From Pseudomonadota bacterium (GTDB lineage: Bacteria; Pseudomonadota; Gammaproteobacteria; JAKBBU01), in NCBI GenBank assembly GCA_021808365.1, contig JAKBBU010000022.1, positions 1 to 32,446 of the forward strand: a stretch of 32,446 bases of DNA, given 5' to 3'. Position 1 is the stretch's first letter, and every line of letters starts with the position of its first letter. Made by a program: the position numbers and the translations under genes. The notes beneath the pieces are model-generated. The model searched no databases. It saw nothing but the letters and a program-made list of their open reading frames with translations, and had not been told where the DNA came from. This document shows positions 23,681 through 32,446 of this stretch, one piece after another.

Positions 23681-25078
23681 TTAAATGCCCGGTGTAATCA
23701 TTTTTTCAGGCTTCATCGCTTGATCAAAGGCGTCGCTCGATAAAAAACCAAGCTTCATGCACGCTTCACGCAACGTGGTTCCTTCTTCATGCGCAACATG
23801 TGCAATTTTTGCGGCTTTATCGTAACCAATCACAGGGCTTAATGCGGTAACCAACATTAAGGAACGTTCAACATATTGCGCAATATGATCACGATTTGCT
23901 TCTAAGCCATCGAGAGCATGATCAGCAAACGATCGTGCAGCATCGCCGAGCAATTGAACAGAATGCAAAAGATTAAAAATCATGACGGGTTTGAATACAT
24001 TTAATTCAAAATTACCTTGTGTGCCAGCAAAGCCAATGGCTGCATCATTACCTAGAACTTGCACACAGACCATGGTCATCGCTTCGCTTTGTGTGGGGTT
24101 TACTTTGCCCGGCATGATCGAGGAGCCTGGTTCATTTTCAGGTAATGATAATTCACCGAGGCCGCAGCGTGGACCCGAGGCCAACCAGCGAATGTCATTG
24201 GCGATTTTCATCAGCGCGCAGGCGAGGGTTTTCAAACAGCCACTGATCATGACGATGGGATCATGACAAGCGAGGGCTGCAAATTTATTGCGTGCAGAAG
24301 TAAACGGTAATCCAGTAATTTTCGCAATATGTTCCGCCGCTTTTTCTGCAAATTGAGGATGGGTGTTTAAACCTGTGCCGACAGCAGTGCCGCCAAGAGC
24401 TAATTCGTAAAGGACTTTATAATTGGTTTCTATATTTTGGATGCAGAAATCAATTTGTGCGGCATAGCCCGAGAATTCTTGGCCAAGGGTCAACGGGACG
24501 GCATCTTGAAGGTGGGTGCGGCCAATTTTGATGATGGTTTCAAATTCGTTTTGTTTTTTTAAGAGAGCATTGCGAAATTTGATGAGATTAGGCAGTAGAT
24601 GCCGATGAATTTGTTCGACAGCGGCGATGTGCATGGCAGTTGGGAAGGTGTCATTAGAGGATTGAGACATATTGACGTGGTCATTGGGATGAATAGGGTT
24701 TTTGGATCCCATGATGCCGCCTGCAAGTTCGATGGCGCGGTTGGAGATGACTTCATTGACGTTCATATTGGTCTGTGTGCCGCTACCGGTTTGCCAAATG
24801 CGTAAGGGGAAGTGATCGTCGAGTTTGCCTACGATGACTTCATCGGCGGCTTTAGTGATGAGAGTGGCTTTGTCATCAGGGAGGAGGCCGAGGGCTTGGT
24901 TGGTGAGGGCTGCGGCTTTTTTTAATTCGCCGAAGGCGTGGATCAGGGGGCGTGGCATACAGTCGTTGCCAATGTTGAAGTTGATGAGGGATCGTGCGGT
25001 TTGTGCGCCGTAGTAGCGGCCGACGGGGACGTTCATTTTGCCCATGCTGTCGGTTTCGATGCGTGTTTGTTCTGACAT
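23681..25078 (-). CDS. fumC: Class II fumarase
   Basis: Fumarate hydratase of the citric acid cycle, 465 residues, the usual FumC length. Motifs are [13 protein letters not shown] (substrate site), [23 protein letters not shown] and the superfamily signature [11 protein letters not shown]. The start is ATG 25078 with GAGGAAA upstream; the frame open to 25138 runs into the palindromic repeat and is not coding. It faces away from prpC across that repeat. Confidence 0.97.
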   Translation of the reverse strand: MSEQTRIETDSMGKMNVPVGRYYGAQTARSLINFNIGNDCMPRPLIHAFGELKKAAALTNQALGLLPDDKATLITKAADEVIVGKLDDHFPLRIWQTGSGTQTNMNVNEVISNRAIELAGGIMGSKNPIHPNDHVNMSQSSNDTFPTAMHIAAVEQIHRHLLPNLIKFRNALLKKQNEFETIIKIGRTHLQDAVPLTLGQEFSGYAAQIDFCIQNIETNYKVLYELALGGTAVGTGLNTHPQFAEKAAEHIAKITGLPFTSARNKFAALACHDPIVMISGCLKTLACALMKIANDIRWLASGPRCGLGELSLPENEPGSSIMPGKVNPTQSEAMTMVCVQVLGNDAAIGFAGTQGNFELNVFKPVMIFNLLHSVQLLGDAARSFADHALDGLEANRDHIAQYVERSLMLVTALSPVIGYDKAAKIAHVAHEEGTTLREACMKLGFLSSDAFDQAMKPEKMITPGI

Positions 25079-25095
25079 GGTTTTTCCTCGTTGTA

Positions 25096-25238
25096 GCCTC
25101 TCGGAGTGCTTCTTGTTTTTTAGAATTTGATTTTCCAAACACGCCGTAAATACGTCCCTGTAGGCTCAACGCCAGCTTCCCTGCTGGCGATTGGTTTGGA
25201 AAATCAAATTCTAAAAAACAAGAAGCACTCCGAGAGGC
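25096..25238. repeat. 143-bp palindromic hairpin, family 2, copy B
   Basis: Perfect 45-base arms (25096-25140 and 25194-25238) enclose a 53-base centre with stem GCCAGC/GCTGGC. Reverse-complemented, the centre matches the hairpin at 1832-1971 (CGCCAGCAGGGAAGCTGGCG, GGGACGTATT, GCGTGTTTGG). The outer arms differ between copies. It lies between divergent fumC and prpC, where their promoters would be expected. Confidence 0.92.
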
Positions 25239-25322
25239 AGTTCTTTCTGGTACTAAGCACTTGACCTGGCGCGATTATGGTAGCAAGCTTAATAGATCGC
25301 TGTCAAAGTAGGAGAGATAAAC

Positions 25323-26438
25323 GTGAGTCAAGCTGCAGGTGGTTTAGAAGGGATCAAGGCTGGGGAATCAGCGATTTGTACCGTGGGGCAATCGGGCGTG
25401 GGTTTGAATTATCGGGGTTATTCGATTGATGACTTGGCGGAGCAAGCCTCGTTTGAGGAAGTAGCTTATTTATTAGTTTATGGTACTTTACCTAAATCTC
25501 AGGAACTCAAAGATTATAAATCCCGTTTGAAGAACCTACGTGGTGTTCCTGAACCTTTAAAGCGCATCTTGGAGCAAATTCCCGCGACAGCGCACCCCAT
25601 GGATGTGTTGCGTACTGCTTGTTCAGCATTAGGTACTTTAGAACAAGAATCCACTGAAAATGATGCACGTGCGATCACGGATCGGCTTATTGCTTGTTTT
25701 CCTTCGATTTTAATGTATTGGTATCATTTTCAAAAATCAGGTAAGAAGATTAATACAGAAACAGAAAATGATTCTATTGCAGGCCATTTCCTGCATTTAT
25801 TGCATCAAAAACCGAGTTCCGATCTCCATGTACAAGCGGTGGATGTATCTTTAATTCTTTATGCAGAACATGAATTTAATGCATCGACCTTTGCAGCGCG
25901 GGTGACGGCCGCGACTTTGTCTGATTTTTATTCGGCAATTACCAGTGCGATAGGAACCTTACGTGGGCCTTTGCATGGAGGTGCTAATGAAATGGCGATG
26001 GAATTAATTTCATTATTTAATTCACCAGAAGCGGCAGATATCGGTGTTCGCGACATGCTGCGTAAAAAAGAAAAAATCATGGGGTTTGGGCATCGCGTGT
26101 ATAAAATTTCTGATCCCCGATCGGACATCATTAAAAAGTGGTCAAAAAAATTAGGTGAGGCAGCTCACGATAAAACCCTTTATCCCATTTCTGAAGCGGT
26201 TGAAAAAGTCATGTGGGAGGAGAAAAAATTATTTCCTAATTTGGATTTTTACAGTGCATCGGCCTACCATTTTTGTGGGATCCCGACGCCGATGTTCACG
26301 CCGATTTTTGTTTTTGCACGAACAGCAGGTTGGGCGGCTCATATTATCGAACAACGCGAAAATAATCGCTTGATTCGTCCAACATCCGATTACACGGGTC
26401 CTGCACCGCGTAAGTTTGTGTCCATCCAAGAGCGATGA
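25323..26438 (+). CDS. prpC: 2-methylcitrate synthase
   Basis: A citrate-synthase-family enzyme of 371 residues, closest to PrpC of the propionate-degrading methylcitrate cycle: TVGQSGVGLNYRGYSI, FEEVAYLLVYGTLP, ATAHPMDVLRTACSALGTLE, PLHGGANEMAME (catalytic His) and MGFGHRVYK. Start GTG 25323 after AGGAGAG. No prpB, prpD or acnD lies beside it, so it could serve as a general citrate synthase with mixed specificity. The following transporter-like gene starts 23 bases later. Confidence 0.85.
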   Translation: MSQAAGGLEGIKAGESAICTVGQSGVGLNYRGYSIDDLAEQASFEEVAYLLVYGTLPKSQELKDYKSRLKNLRGVPEPLKRILEQIPATAHPMDVLRTACSALGTLEQESTENDARAITDRLIACFPSILMYWYHFQKSGKKINTETENDSIAGHFLHLLHQKPSSDLHVQAVDVSLILYAEHEFNASTFAARVTAATLSDFYSAITSAIGTLRGPLHGGANEMAMELISLFNSPEAADIGVRDMLRKKEKIMGFGHRVYKISDPRSDIIKKWSKKLGEAAHDKTLYPISEAVEKVMWEEKKLFPNLDFYSASAYHFCGIPTPMFTPIFVFARTAGWAAHIIEQRENNRLIRPTSDYTGPAPRKFVSIQER

Positions 26439-26461
26439 TGCGGGCTGGATGATTTATTGAA

Positions 26462-29449
26462 ATGTTCCAAACAGTATTGAAAACGACACAGATGCGATGG
26501 CCATGGGTAGCTAATCGGCTAGTTTGGCTAGCGACCCTCTTGGTTTTTTTTAACTTTGTCATCAATACGGTGACGGCGACCTTTGTAGGTAGTGTATTTC
26601 TGTCTGTGTATGGCGCAACGAAGCTGCCTTATTTATATGTTGTGCAGGCTTGTCTCATTTTGATCCTTTCGTCGACCACGAGCCCATTACTCGCAAAATA
26701 TCCACGTCGCTTCATGGTTTCTGCCCATTTTATTGGGATTGGATTGCTTGCGGTCACACAGCTTTTCTCAACCCAAACGATGGCTTGGATGCCGTTTATT
26801 GCTTGTGTTGTGCTTTGGTCAGTTTGTCAGATCTATTCAATTAACTCTGGGAACTTTCTCGCCTTACTGTTTAATATTCGTCAATTTAAAGAATATAATG
26901 CTATTTTTACTAGTTTTGGCACCTTATTGGGTGCGACATTTTCGTTTTTATTACCCCTCGTTATGCTGGGCATTGGCGTACATAATTTGCCGATGATCGC
27001 AATGGGAACCCTTGTGGTGGGCTTGCCTATTTTTCAATATGCTCAGATCCAATATAGTGGCCGCACGACTCAAAAACAAAAGCAAACTCAAATTAAAGCG
27101 ACCCATTACCCTCTATTTAATAATTTACTTTTATATCTATCGATTGGCGTGATCATCACGACCTTGGTTGATTATTGTTTTAAATTTTCATTGAATCAGC
27201 ATTTCCAAGGCGTCCAAATTGCCAATTTTTTGACGATATTTAATGGTGTGGCGAGCTTAGTTGTTTTTTTTATTCAAATTATGGCAACAAAAAAATTAAT
27301 GCGGATTTTTGGTGTGGTCAGTTTACTCCTGATTTTGCCTGCCCTTACGATCTTGACCGTTACGGGTAGTTTATCTTACCCCGGCTTGATAACGGCAACA
27401 ATATTAGCCTTTGTAAATTATGTTGTGATCTATGCGATTACTAATATTTCACGTGAAGTGATTCTGAATGTCTTGCCAACAGCGGTTCGTTTAAAAGGAA
27501 AATCCTTGATAAAAGGAATTACAGTAACGATCGGCACGTTGATGGCTGCACTGGTGGTTTGGATTGTCAATCGTTATTTTGGTGTGAGGGGCGTCGAAAT
27601 TGGGCTATTGTTATTTGCAGTGAGCGCGCTCTATTTTGCTTGGCGTTTACAAAAAAATTATAAAAATACGTTGCGCCAGCAATTGATGTTAAAGCGGTTT
27701 AATCCTGAACAAGTTTTATTAGACGATTCTGATCAAAATTTATTAAAAAATTTAGTAGAAGTGGCATTGAAGGCAAATGATTTGCGCCTAAATTTGTTGG
27801 GATTTTCTATGTTGCCGTTGGCAAGTTTCGAAGTTCTACCCAAAGAAGTTCTAGAATTTCTTTCCGACTCTAATGTGGAACTTAAAATTCAGGCGATTAA
27901 AGCAACTAAAATGATAAAAGATGCCTCGATCGTAAAATTATTACAACAGCAAATAGAAAAAGCCGAAGATGCGCGAGAAAAATTTTATCTTTTAGATGCA
28001 CTTTACAGTCAGAATATTGAAGTGGCTTTATCTTACGCAAGCCGGTTCGTTAATGATCCCTATCCTCGTTTGCGTGCCTGTGCCATTGATATTCAGATAA
28101 AACATGGCGATATTAAACAAGTGGCTACAGCTATTAATACGTTGCGGGATATGATTGAGGCCGGTGATTCATCAGTTCGAGCGAGCTCAGCAGAAATTCT
28201 TGGTGATATTAGTGTCGGTGATTTAACCCATGAATTAACCCTATTGATTGGAGATTCAGATGATATTGTTGCGTTAAATGCGATTCGATCAGCGACTAAA
28301 CTCCATAAAACCAACACGATCCCTGCATTAATAGGGCGTCTGGGTAAGGGTATTGTTGGATTTTCCGCGAGTAAAGCCTTGCAGTCATTTGGCCCAATCG
28401 CCCTGCCTGCCTTGGAAGATAAAGTATTAAATACCAAGTCGATTAATATAGGGATCATGGCTATTAAAACGATTGCTCATATGGAAGCAAAAGAAGCGGA
28501 ATCTAGTCTAATCGCCATTTCAACCAGCAAGAATCAAGTCATTTTTCATCAAATTGCAAAATATTCGGCATATCGAGCTCAAAAAATAGGGGTCTCTTCT
28601 GATTTTTTAAAACATGCTGAGGTTATGTTAAATAAGGAAATACATAATATTACTTTACTGAAGTTGGTGCTTCCGCAATATCAAGCGGAATTTTATCGGC
28701 GTGAGATTACTGCACGATTACGTTTAGCGCAAAAAGGATTTTTATATTGGTTGGCTATATTAAATAATCCTGTTGAGTTGATTCCTATTATTACCGCACT
28801 TTGTTCACACGCAGATCGTATGAATATGCTTGGTTTTAATTATGCGCTCGAGCTATTGGAATCTTCATTAAAACACAGTAAATATGCGCTTGCGATTAAG
28901 CAGGTTTTTGAAAATGAATCAACGATGTCCTTTCCAGGCAATCTGCTTGAGGCACTGTCGGCCATTGATCCGTGGTTAGGTAAGATATTGTTAATGCCAT
29001 TAACGACACAAGTAGGAGGAAGTATGGACACGTTGCAGATTGTGATGACATTACGGAATACAAATTTATTTGAGAGTTTACCCGGCGAAACCTTATTGGC
29101 TATTGCCGAGCTAGCAAAAGTACGTGAAGTGGCTGCCAATGAAATTATTTATGATCAAGGTGAATTACCCAGTGCCGTTTATATTATTGCTAACGGGGAG
29201 TGTCAATTAATCAAAAAAGGCAAAGTAATTTTGCAACTTAAGGCACAGGATTGTTTTGGGTTTATTGGGGTGTTTGAAAATAATGTGTGGGAGGTGACTG
29301 CGAAAGCGGTTACCGATGGGGTTTTATTGTATCTTGAAAAAGAAGTCTTTGATCAAATCCTTGAAGATGTGCCTGAAGTGATGCATGCGATGATGTATAC
29401 TGTGCTCGGTTATTTAAAAGAAAGTTTACAGAAAAATTTAGTGCGGTGA
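26462..29449 (+). CDS. Transporter-HEAT repeat-cNBD fusion (Npt-like)
   Basis: A 995-residue protein in three parts. Residues about 15-400 form roughly 10-12 membrane helices resembling the ATP/ADP (NTT/Npt1-Npt2) or MFS transporter fold. Residues about 430-850 are helical HEAT/Armadillo-like repeats (SDSNVELKIQAIKATKMI, DDIVALNAIRSATKL). Residues 866-985 are a cyclic-nucleotide-binding-like domain (LFESLPGETLLAIAELAK, IIYDQGELPSAVYIIANGEC). The phosphate-binding cassette reads FGFIGVFENNVWEVTA, without the Glu and Arg that contact cAMP, so binding may be lost or changed. Related three-part proteins occur in Legionella and Bdellovibrio relatives (family knowledge). The substrate is not evident. 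It follows prpC by 23 bases; no clear Shine-Dalgarno precedes ATG 26462. Confidence 0.8.
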   Translation: MFQTVLKTTQMRWPWVANRLVWLATLLVFFNFVINTVTATFVGSVFLSVYGATKLPYLYVVQACLILILSSTTSPLLAKYPRRFMVSAHFIGIGLLAVTQLFSTQTMAWMPFIACVVLWSVCQIYSINSGNFLALLFNIRQFKEYNAIFTSFGTLLGATFSFLLPLVMLGIGVHNLPMIAMGTLVVGLPIFQYAQIQYSGRTTQKQKQTQIKATHYPLFNNLLLYLSIGVIITTLVDYCFKFSLNQHFQGVQIANFLTIFNGVASLVVFFIQIMATKKLMRIFGVVSLLLILPALTILTVTGSLSYPGLITATILAFVNYVVIYAITNISREVILNVLPTAVRLKGKSLIKGITVTIGTLMAALVVWIVNRYFGVRGVEIGLLLFAVSALYFAWRLQKNYKNTLRQQLMLKRFNPEQVLLDDSDQNLLKNLVEVALKANDLRLNLLGFSMLPLASFEVLPKEVLEFLSDSNVELKIQAIKATKMIKDASIVKLLQQQIEKAEDAREKFYLLDALYSQNIEVALSYASRFVNDPYPRLRACAIDIQIKHGDIKQVATAINTLRDMIEAGDSSVRASSAEILGDISVGDLTHELTLLIGDSDDIVALNAIRSATKLHKTNTIPALIGRLGKGIVGFSASKALQSFGPIALPALEDKVLNTKSINIGIMAIKTIAHMEAKEAESSLIAISTSKNQVIFHQIAKYSAYRAQKIGVSSDFLKHAEVMLNKEIHNITLLKLVLPQYQAEFYRREITARLRLAQKGFLYWLAILNNPVELIPIITALCSHADRMNMLGFNYALELLESSLKHSKYALAIKQVFENESTMSFPGNLLEALSAIDPWLGKILLMPLTTQVGGSMDTLQIVMTLRNTNLFESLPGETLLAIAELAKVREVAANEIIYDQGELPSAVYIIANGECQLIKKGKVILQLKAQDCFGFIGVFENNVWEVTAKAVTDGVLLYLEKEVFDQILEDVPEVMHAMMYTVLGYLKESLQKNLVR

Positions 29450-29541
29450 GATGATATCTTGATTTACGGCCACGCGTGCTAGGGCTAGATCTTCTATGGG
29501 CTGCTGTGCTACGATCAGACTTTAAAAACTGAGTCATTGCT

Positions 29542-30417
29542 ATGTTTTCAGGCAGTATTGTTGCATTAGTGACGCCAATGGACGAGAAGGGCGCTGTGGA
29601 TTTCAAAGCCCTGGTAGCCTTGGTGGAATGGCATCTTGAACAAGGTACAAATGCCATTGTGGCCCTAGGGTCAACGGGCGAAGGCAGTTTGCTAACACCG
29701 GAAGAACGACTTGCTGTCTTGCGTAAAGTGATTGATGTCGTAAATGGCAAGATCCCTGTGATTGCAGGGAGTGGCGAAGCTTCGACGCAAGTGACGTTAG
29801 AACTGACACTTGCTGCGCAAGAATGTGGCGCGGATGCTTGTCTTATCGTGGCACCGCCCTATGTGCGACCTACTCAAGAAGGTCTTTTCCAACATTACAG
29901 CTACTTAGCTCATCATGCAGCAATTCCACAAATTGTTTACAATGTTCCCAGCCGAACGGCCTGTGACATTTTACCGGCTACGCTTGAGCGTTTAGCAGGG
30001 CTACCCAATATCATCGGTATAAAAGAGGCCACAGGCAATCTCGAACGCGGTCGTGAAATCCTTCAACGCTGTGCAGAGCGTCTTGATCTGTACAGTGGTG
30101 ATGATCCTACGGCCCTTGATCTCATGGCGATTGGTGCAAAGGGCGTGATTTCAATCACGGCGAATGTTGCACCCAAGGCAATGCAAACGCTTTGTGCGGC
30201 TGCATTGACTGATCGTCTTAATGAGGCGCGTCAAATTAACGAAATTCTTGCAGCGTTGCATAAGGCGATGATCATTGAAGCAAACCCTATCCCTGTAAAA
30301 TGGGCACTTTCTCAAATGAAAAAAATAGGCCCTGGGATCCGGCTTCCCTTGACCGTTCTTGATCCCAGCCATCATGAAGCCGTTCGTCAAGCCATGATCA
30401 CCGCGAATGTAAACTAA
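29542..30417 (+). CDS. dapA: 4-hydroxy-tetrahydrodipicolinate synthase
   Basis: The first enzyme of the lysine/diaminopimelate branch, condensing pyruvate and aspartate semialdehyde; 291 residues, the usual length. The Schiff-base Lys is K161 in IGIKEATG, Y133 is in VYNVPSRT, and the pyruvate-binding GSTGE is at 43-47 (S44 where E. coli has Thr). bamC starts on the next base after its TAA, the classic dapA-bamC-purC order. Confidence 0.97.
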   Translation: MFSGSIVALVTPMDEKGAVDFKALVALVEWHLEQGTNAIVALGSTGEGSLLTPEERLAVLRKVIDVVNGKIPVIAGSGEASTQVTLELTLAAQECGADACLIVAPPYVRPTQEGLFQHYSYLAHHAAIPQIVYNVPSRTACDILPATLERLAGLPNIIGIKEATGNLERGREILQRCAERLDLYSGDDPTALDLMAIGAKGVISITANVAPKAMQTLCAAALTDRLNEARQINEILAALHKAMIIEANPIPVKWALSQMKKIGPGIRLPLTVLDPSHHEAVRQAMITANVN

Positions 30418-31467
30418 ATGCTAAAGAAATTTTATTTTTTATTGTGTGTGACCTTCGTGCTATTGATGGCGGGTTGTTCCGTGGGTGATTGGATCCAACA
30501 AGAGATCCCTGAGCCAGGCCTAGCTGAAAAACGTGCAAATGAATATCAACACAGCACCAGCTCAACGGTGTTGCAACAGCCAAGCAGCGTGCAATTAATT
30601 CAGACCGACCCTTACTATGTCGTGCCTAGCACGCAGGCTGATCCTCATGCAATGACCAATACTCTTCCACCTGGCAGTAATATTGCACAGCAAGAATTAC
30701 ACTTGCCCGAACGCCTTGCACTTGCGCAGCGCATTCCCATTTCCTATAAACTTCATTTAACCTCGCATCACAATACTGTACTCATTAAAGTGAATCAAAA
30801 TTTTGAGGACACCTGGCAAGCGCTTGTATTAGGGTTGCAAGCAGGTCATTATATTGTCCAGAGTGAAAATAATAATACGGGTCAACTTGTGGTTGCATCC
30901 CCGACGGATCCAGCGCAATCCTTTATTTTACAAACGGCCATTGAAGGTAATTGGAAGCGCCATATTTCAACAATTAGCCCGTTGGATATGCAGCAAAATC
31001 CAATCCCGAAAAAAGTAGCTCGCCCGATTATGGCACCACTTCTTGTTGATCTAGCAAAAGTGACGCAGTTGCCGCATACGGCAAAATCGATCACTGTGGC
31101 GATCACCGTCAATGATCATGCGATTCCGATTTTATTGATGGATTGCGATCAAAATGTGGCTTACCTAGCAACAGGCAAGGCATTAAAAGCAGCAGGCTAT
31201 ACCATTGTGAAAGTTGAACGCCGTAAAAATGCGTATTACTTTGTTGACACCGTTTCAAGCCATGGTGCGATCAATTCGAAAATGCCTGTGTATGGTTTGT
31301 ACGTGCGAAGCAATGGTGTCATTGCCCGTTTAATTTTACTCGATGAAACCAGCACCTTTGCGAAAGATTCCGTCGCGATGCCGATTTTCACTAATCTTGG
31401 GAAACAATTAGTTAAGATTTCACCCGTCGTTCCAAATGATATAGCAAATTCCGGAGCACTTTTATGA
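30418..31467 (+). CDS. bamC: BamC-like outer-membrane assembly lipoprotein
   Basis: A 349-residue lipoprotein (lipobox LMAGC, C20) of the NlpB/BamC type, an accessory subunit of the BAM complex. Its N-terminal segment is unstructured; two helix-grip-like domains (about 105-195 and 240-335) follow. Sequence is diverged from E. coli, but position between dapA and purC and the lipoprotein layout support the call. It abuts dapA and overlaps purC by four bases (ATGA). Confidence 0.88.
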   Translation: MLKKFYFLLCVTFVLLMAGCSVGDWIQQEIPEPGLAEKRANEYQHSTSSTVLQQPSSVQLIQTDPYYVVPSTQADPHAMTNTLPPGSNIAQQELHLPERLALAQRIPISYKLHLTSHHNTVLIKVNQNFEDTWQALVLGLQAGHYIVQSENNNTGQLVVASPTDPAQSFILQTAIEGNWKRHISTISPLDMQQNPIPKKVARPIMAPLLVDLAKVTQLPHTAKSITVAITVNDHAIPILLMDCDQNVAYLATGKALKAAGYTIVKVERRKNAYYFVDTVSSHGAINSKMPVYGLYVRSNGVIARLILLDETSTFAKDSVAMPIFTNLGKQLVKISPVVPNDIANSGALL

Positions 31468-32180
31468 TCAAGGGCGAACATTTATATTCAGGAAAGGCAA
31501 AAACCTTATTTAAAACCGATGATCCAAAGTATTTGATCATGCTGTTTCGCGATGATGCGACTGCATTTAATGGGATTAAATCTGAAAAATTTGCGCGAAA
31601 AGGATTAGTCAATAATGCTTTTAATGCGTTCATCATGACGCATTTAAAAGCAGAAGGGATCCCCGTACATTTTGAACGTCAACTTTCACCCACGGAATCC
31701 TTGGTCAAACATCTTAAAATGATTCCTGTGGAGTCTGTTGTACGCAATGTTGCTGCAGGCGGAATATCTAAACGTCTTGGTATTGCTGAAGGCCTGTCTC
31801 TCAATCCACCGACTTTAGAATTCTTTCTTAAAAATGATATGTTAAATGATCCCATGATCAATGAATATCATATTGAAACATTTGGCTGGGCTGATGCTGC
31901 TGATGTTGCGCAGATGAAGGTACTGACGTTTAAAGTGAATGACATTTTAAAACGTCTTTTTGAAAAAGCGGGTTTAATCCTCGTTGATTTTAAATTAGAA
32001 TTCGGGAAGCAAGACGGCCAGTTAATGTTAGGGGATGAATTTACACCCGACGGTTGCCGGATTTGGGATCACGAAACTCGCGAAAAACTCGATAAAGATC
32101 GCTTTCGCCGTGATCTGGGTGATGTGATTGAGTCTTATGAAATTGTCGCCAAGCGTTTGGGGATTTCGATAGTTGATTGA
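31464..32180 (+). CDS. purC: SAICAR synthetase
   Basis: Phosphoribosylaminoimidazole-succinocarboxamide synthase for purine synthesis, 238 residues, the bacterial single-domain length. [10 protein letters not shown] (7-16), [27 protein letters not shown] and LVDFKLEFG are characteristic. ATG 31464 overlaps the bamC stop codon. It is the last gene of the dapA-bamC-purC unit; tRNA-Ser lies 40 bases downstream. Confidence 0.97.
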   Translation: MIKGEHLYSGKAKTLFKTDDPKYLIMLFRDDATAFNGIKSEKFARKGLVNNAFNAFIMTHLKAEGIPVHFERQLSPTESLVKHLKMIPVESVVRNVAAGGISKRLGIAEGLSLNPPTLEFFLKNDMLNDPMINEYHIETFGWADAADVAQMKVLTFKVNDILKRLFEKAGLILVDFKLEFGKQDGQLMLGDEFTPDGCRIWDHETREKLDKDRFRRDLGDVIESYEIVAKRLGISIVD

Positions 32181-32220
32181 AAATAATAATTGTTATTCAC
32201 GCGGAAACGGAAAAAGATTC

Positions 32221-32314
32221 GGAGGGGTACTCGAAGCGGTCATAACGGCACCGACTCGAAATCGGTTGGGGGGCGCGAGCTCCCACAAGGGTTCGAATCC
32301 CTTCCCCTCCGCCA
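32221..32314 (+). tRNA. tRNA-Ser (anticodon CGA)
   Basis: Acceptor GGAGGGG pairs with CCCCTCC, followed by discriminator G and encoded CCA. The anticodon stem ACCGA/TCGGT holds loop CTCGAAA, anticodon CGA, reading UCG codons. The long variable arm (TGGGGGGCGCGAGCTCCCA region) is typical of serine tRNA, and the T arm is AAGGG/CCCTT around TTCGAAT. Confidence 0.97.
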
Positions 32315-32429
32315 AATTAAAAAGCCTGCACATGAGCTATCCGATGCACACATTTATTTGAATAAAATTTGTTTAAAATCAAATAACTATCGATTATAAT
32401 CTATTATCTTAAAAATTAATTTGTGTTAT

Positions 32430-32446
32430 AAGGAGATTGTAAAGAT
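32430..32446 (+). promoter_or_regulatory. Ribosome-binding site of a gene cut off by the right edge
   Basis: AAGGAG (32430-32435), nine bases, then AT as the last two bases of the window: probably the start of an ATG codon. The AT-rich 115 bases between the tRNA and this site hold no gene I can support. Confidence 0.55.

Noticed and set aside
25079-25138. Upstream extension of fumarase C
   Set aside because: The added residues come from the palindromic repeat; ATG 25078 has a good Shine-Dalgarno and the family N-terminus.

Overview
This window looks like the chromosome of a gammaproteobacterium of the order Legionellales (Legionella, Coxiella, Aquicella or Berkiella relatives); I cannot fix the genus. 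The pointers are an LbtU-type siderophore porin, an IcmD/DotP-like small membrane protein beside an EexN-like lipoprotein, a nucleotide-transporter-like membrane protein fused to HEAT repeats and a cyclic-nucleotide-binding-like domain, a 2-methylcitrate synthase, and the gammaproteobacterial order dapA-bamC-purC. Overall base composition is moderately AT-rich. No phage, insertion-sequence transposase, CRISPR array or rRNA gene is visible.

Layout. 1-300: unassigned, GC-rich left edge. 301-1161: haloalkane-dehalogenase-like hydrolase that has lost its nucleophile. 1490-3621: bufferin-type metallophore cluster (Cys-rich precursor, DUF692/MNIO enzyme, DUF2063 partner), with a terminator and a large hairpin between precursor and enzymes. 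3794-8518: lepA-lepB-rnc-phrB, tightly packed. 8594-9723, minus strand: EexN-like lipoprotein, IcmD-like membrane protein, Trm112-like zinc-ribbon protein. 9740-10465: uracil-DNA-glycosylase-like protein with an altered active site. 10647-13443: QseB/PmrA-type regulator, QseC-type kinase, DJ-1/PfpI protein. 13516-14550: PurM/HypE-like protein. 14631-17438: secretin GspD with a 51-bp tandem repeat. 17458-18811, minus: RimB-like protease and RimK. 19056-21758: L,D-transpeptidase and PriA. 21775-25078, minus: LbtU-like porin and fumarase C. 25323-29449: PrpC and the transporter-HEAT-cNBD protein. 29542-32180: dapA-bamC-purC. 32221-32314: tRNA-Ser(CGA). A ribosome-binding site at the right edge points to a further gene cut off by the window.

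The coding content is mostly housekeeping: translation and secretion (lepA, lepB), RNA processing (rnc), DNA repair and replication restart (phrB, priA), ribosome modification (rimK), envelope (ldt, bamC, gspD), and central and lysine/purine metabolism (fumC, prpC, dapA, purC). The accessory interest lies in the bufferin-type cluster and in the gaps between genes. Those gaps carry at least five kinds of palindromic hairpin. In two of the kinds the two copies differ in arm sequence while each copy pairs perfectly or almost perfectly with itself. That is the most unusual non-coding signal here.
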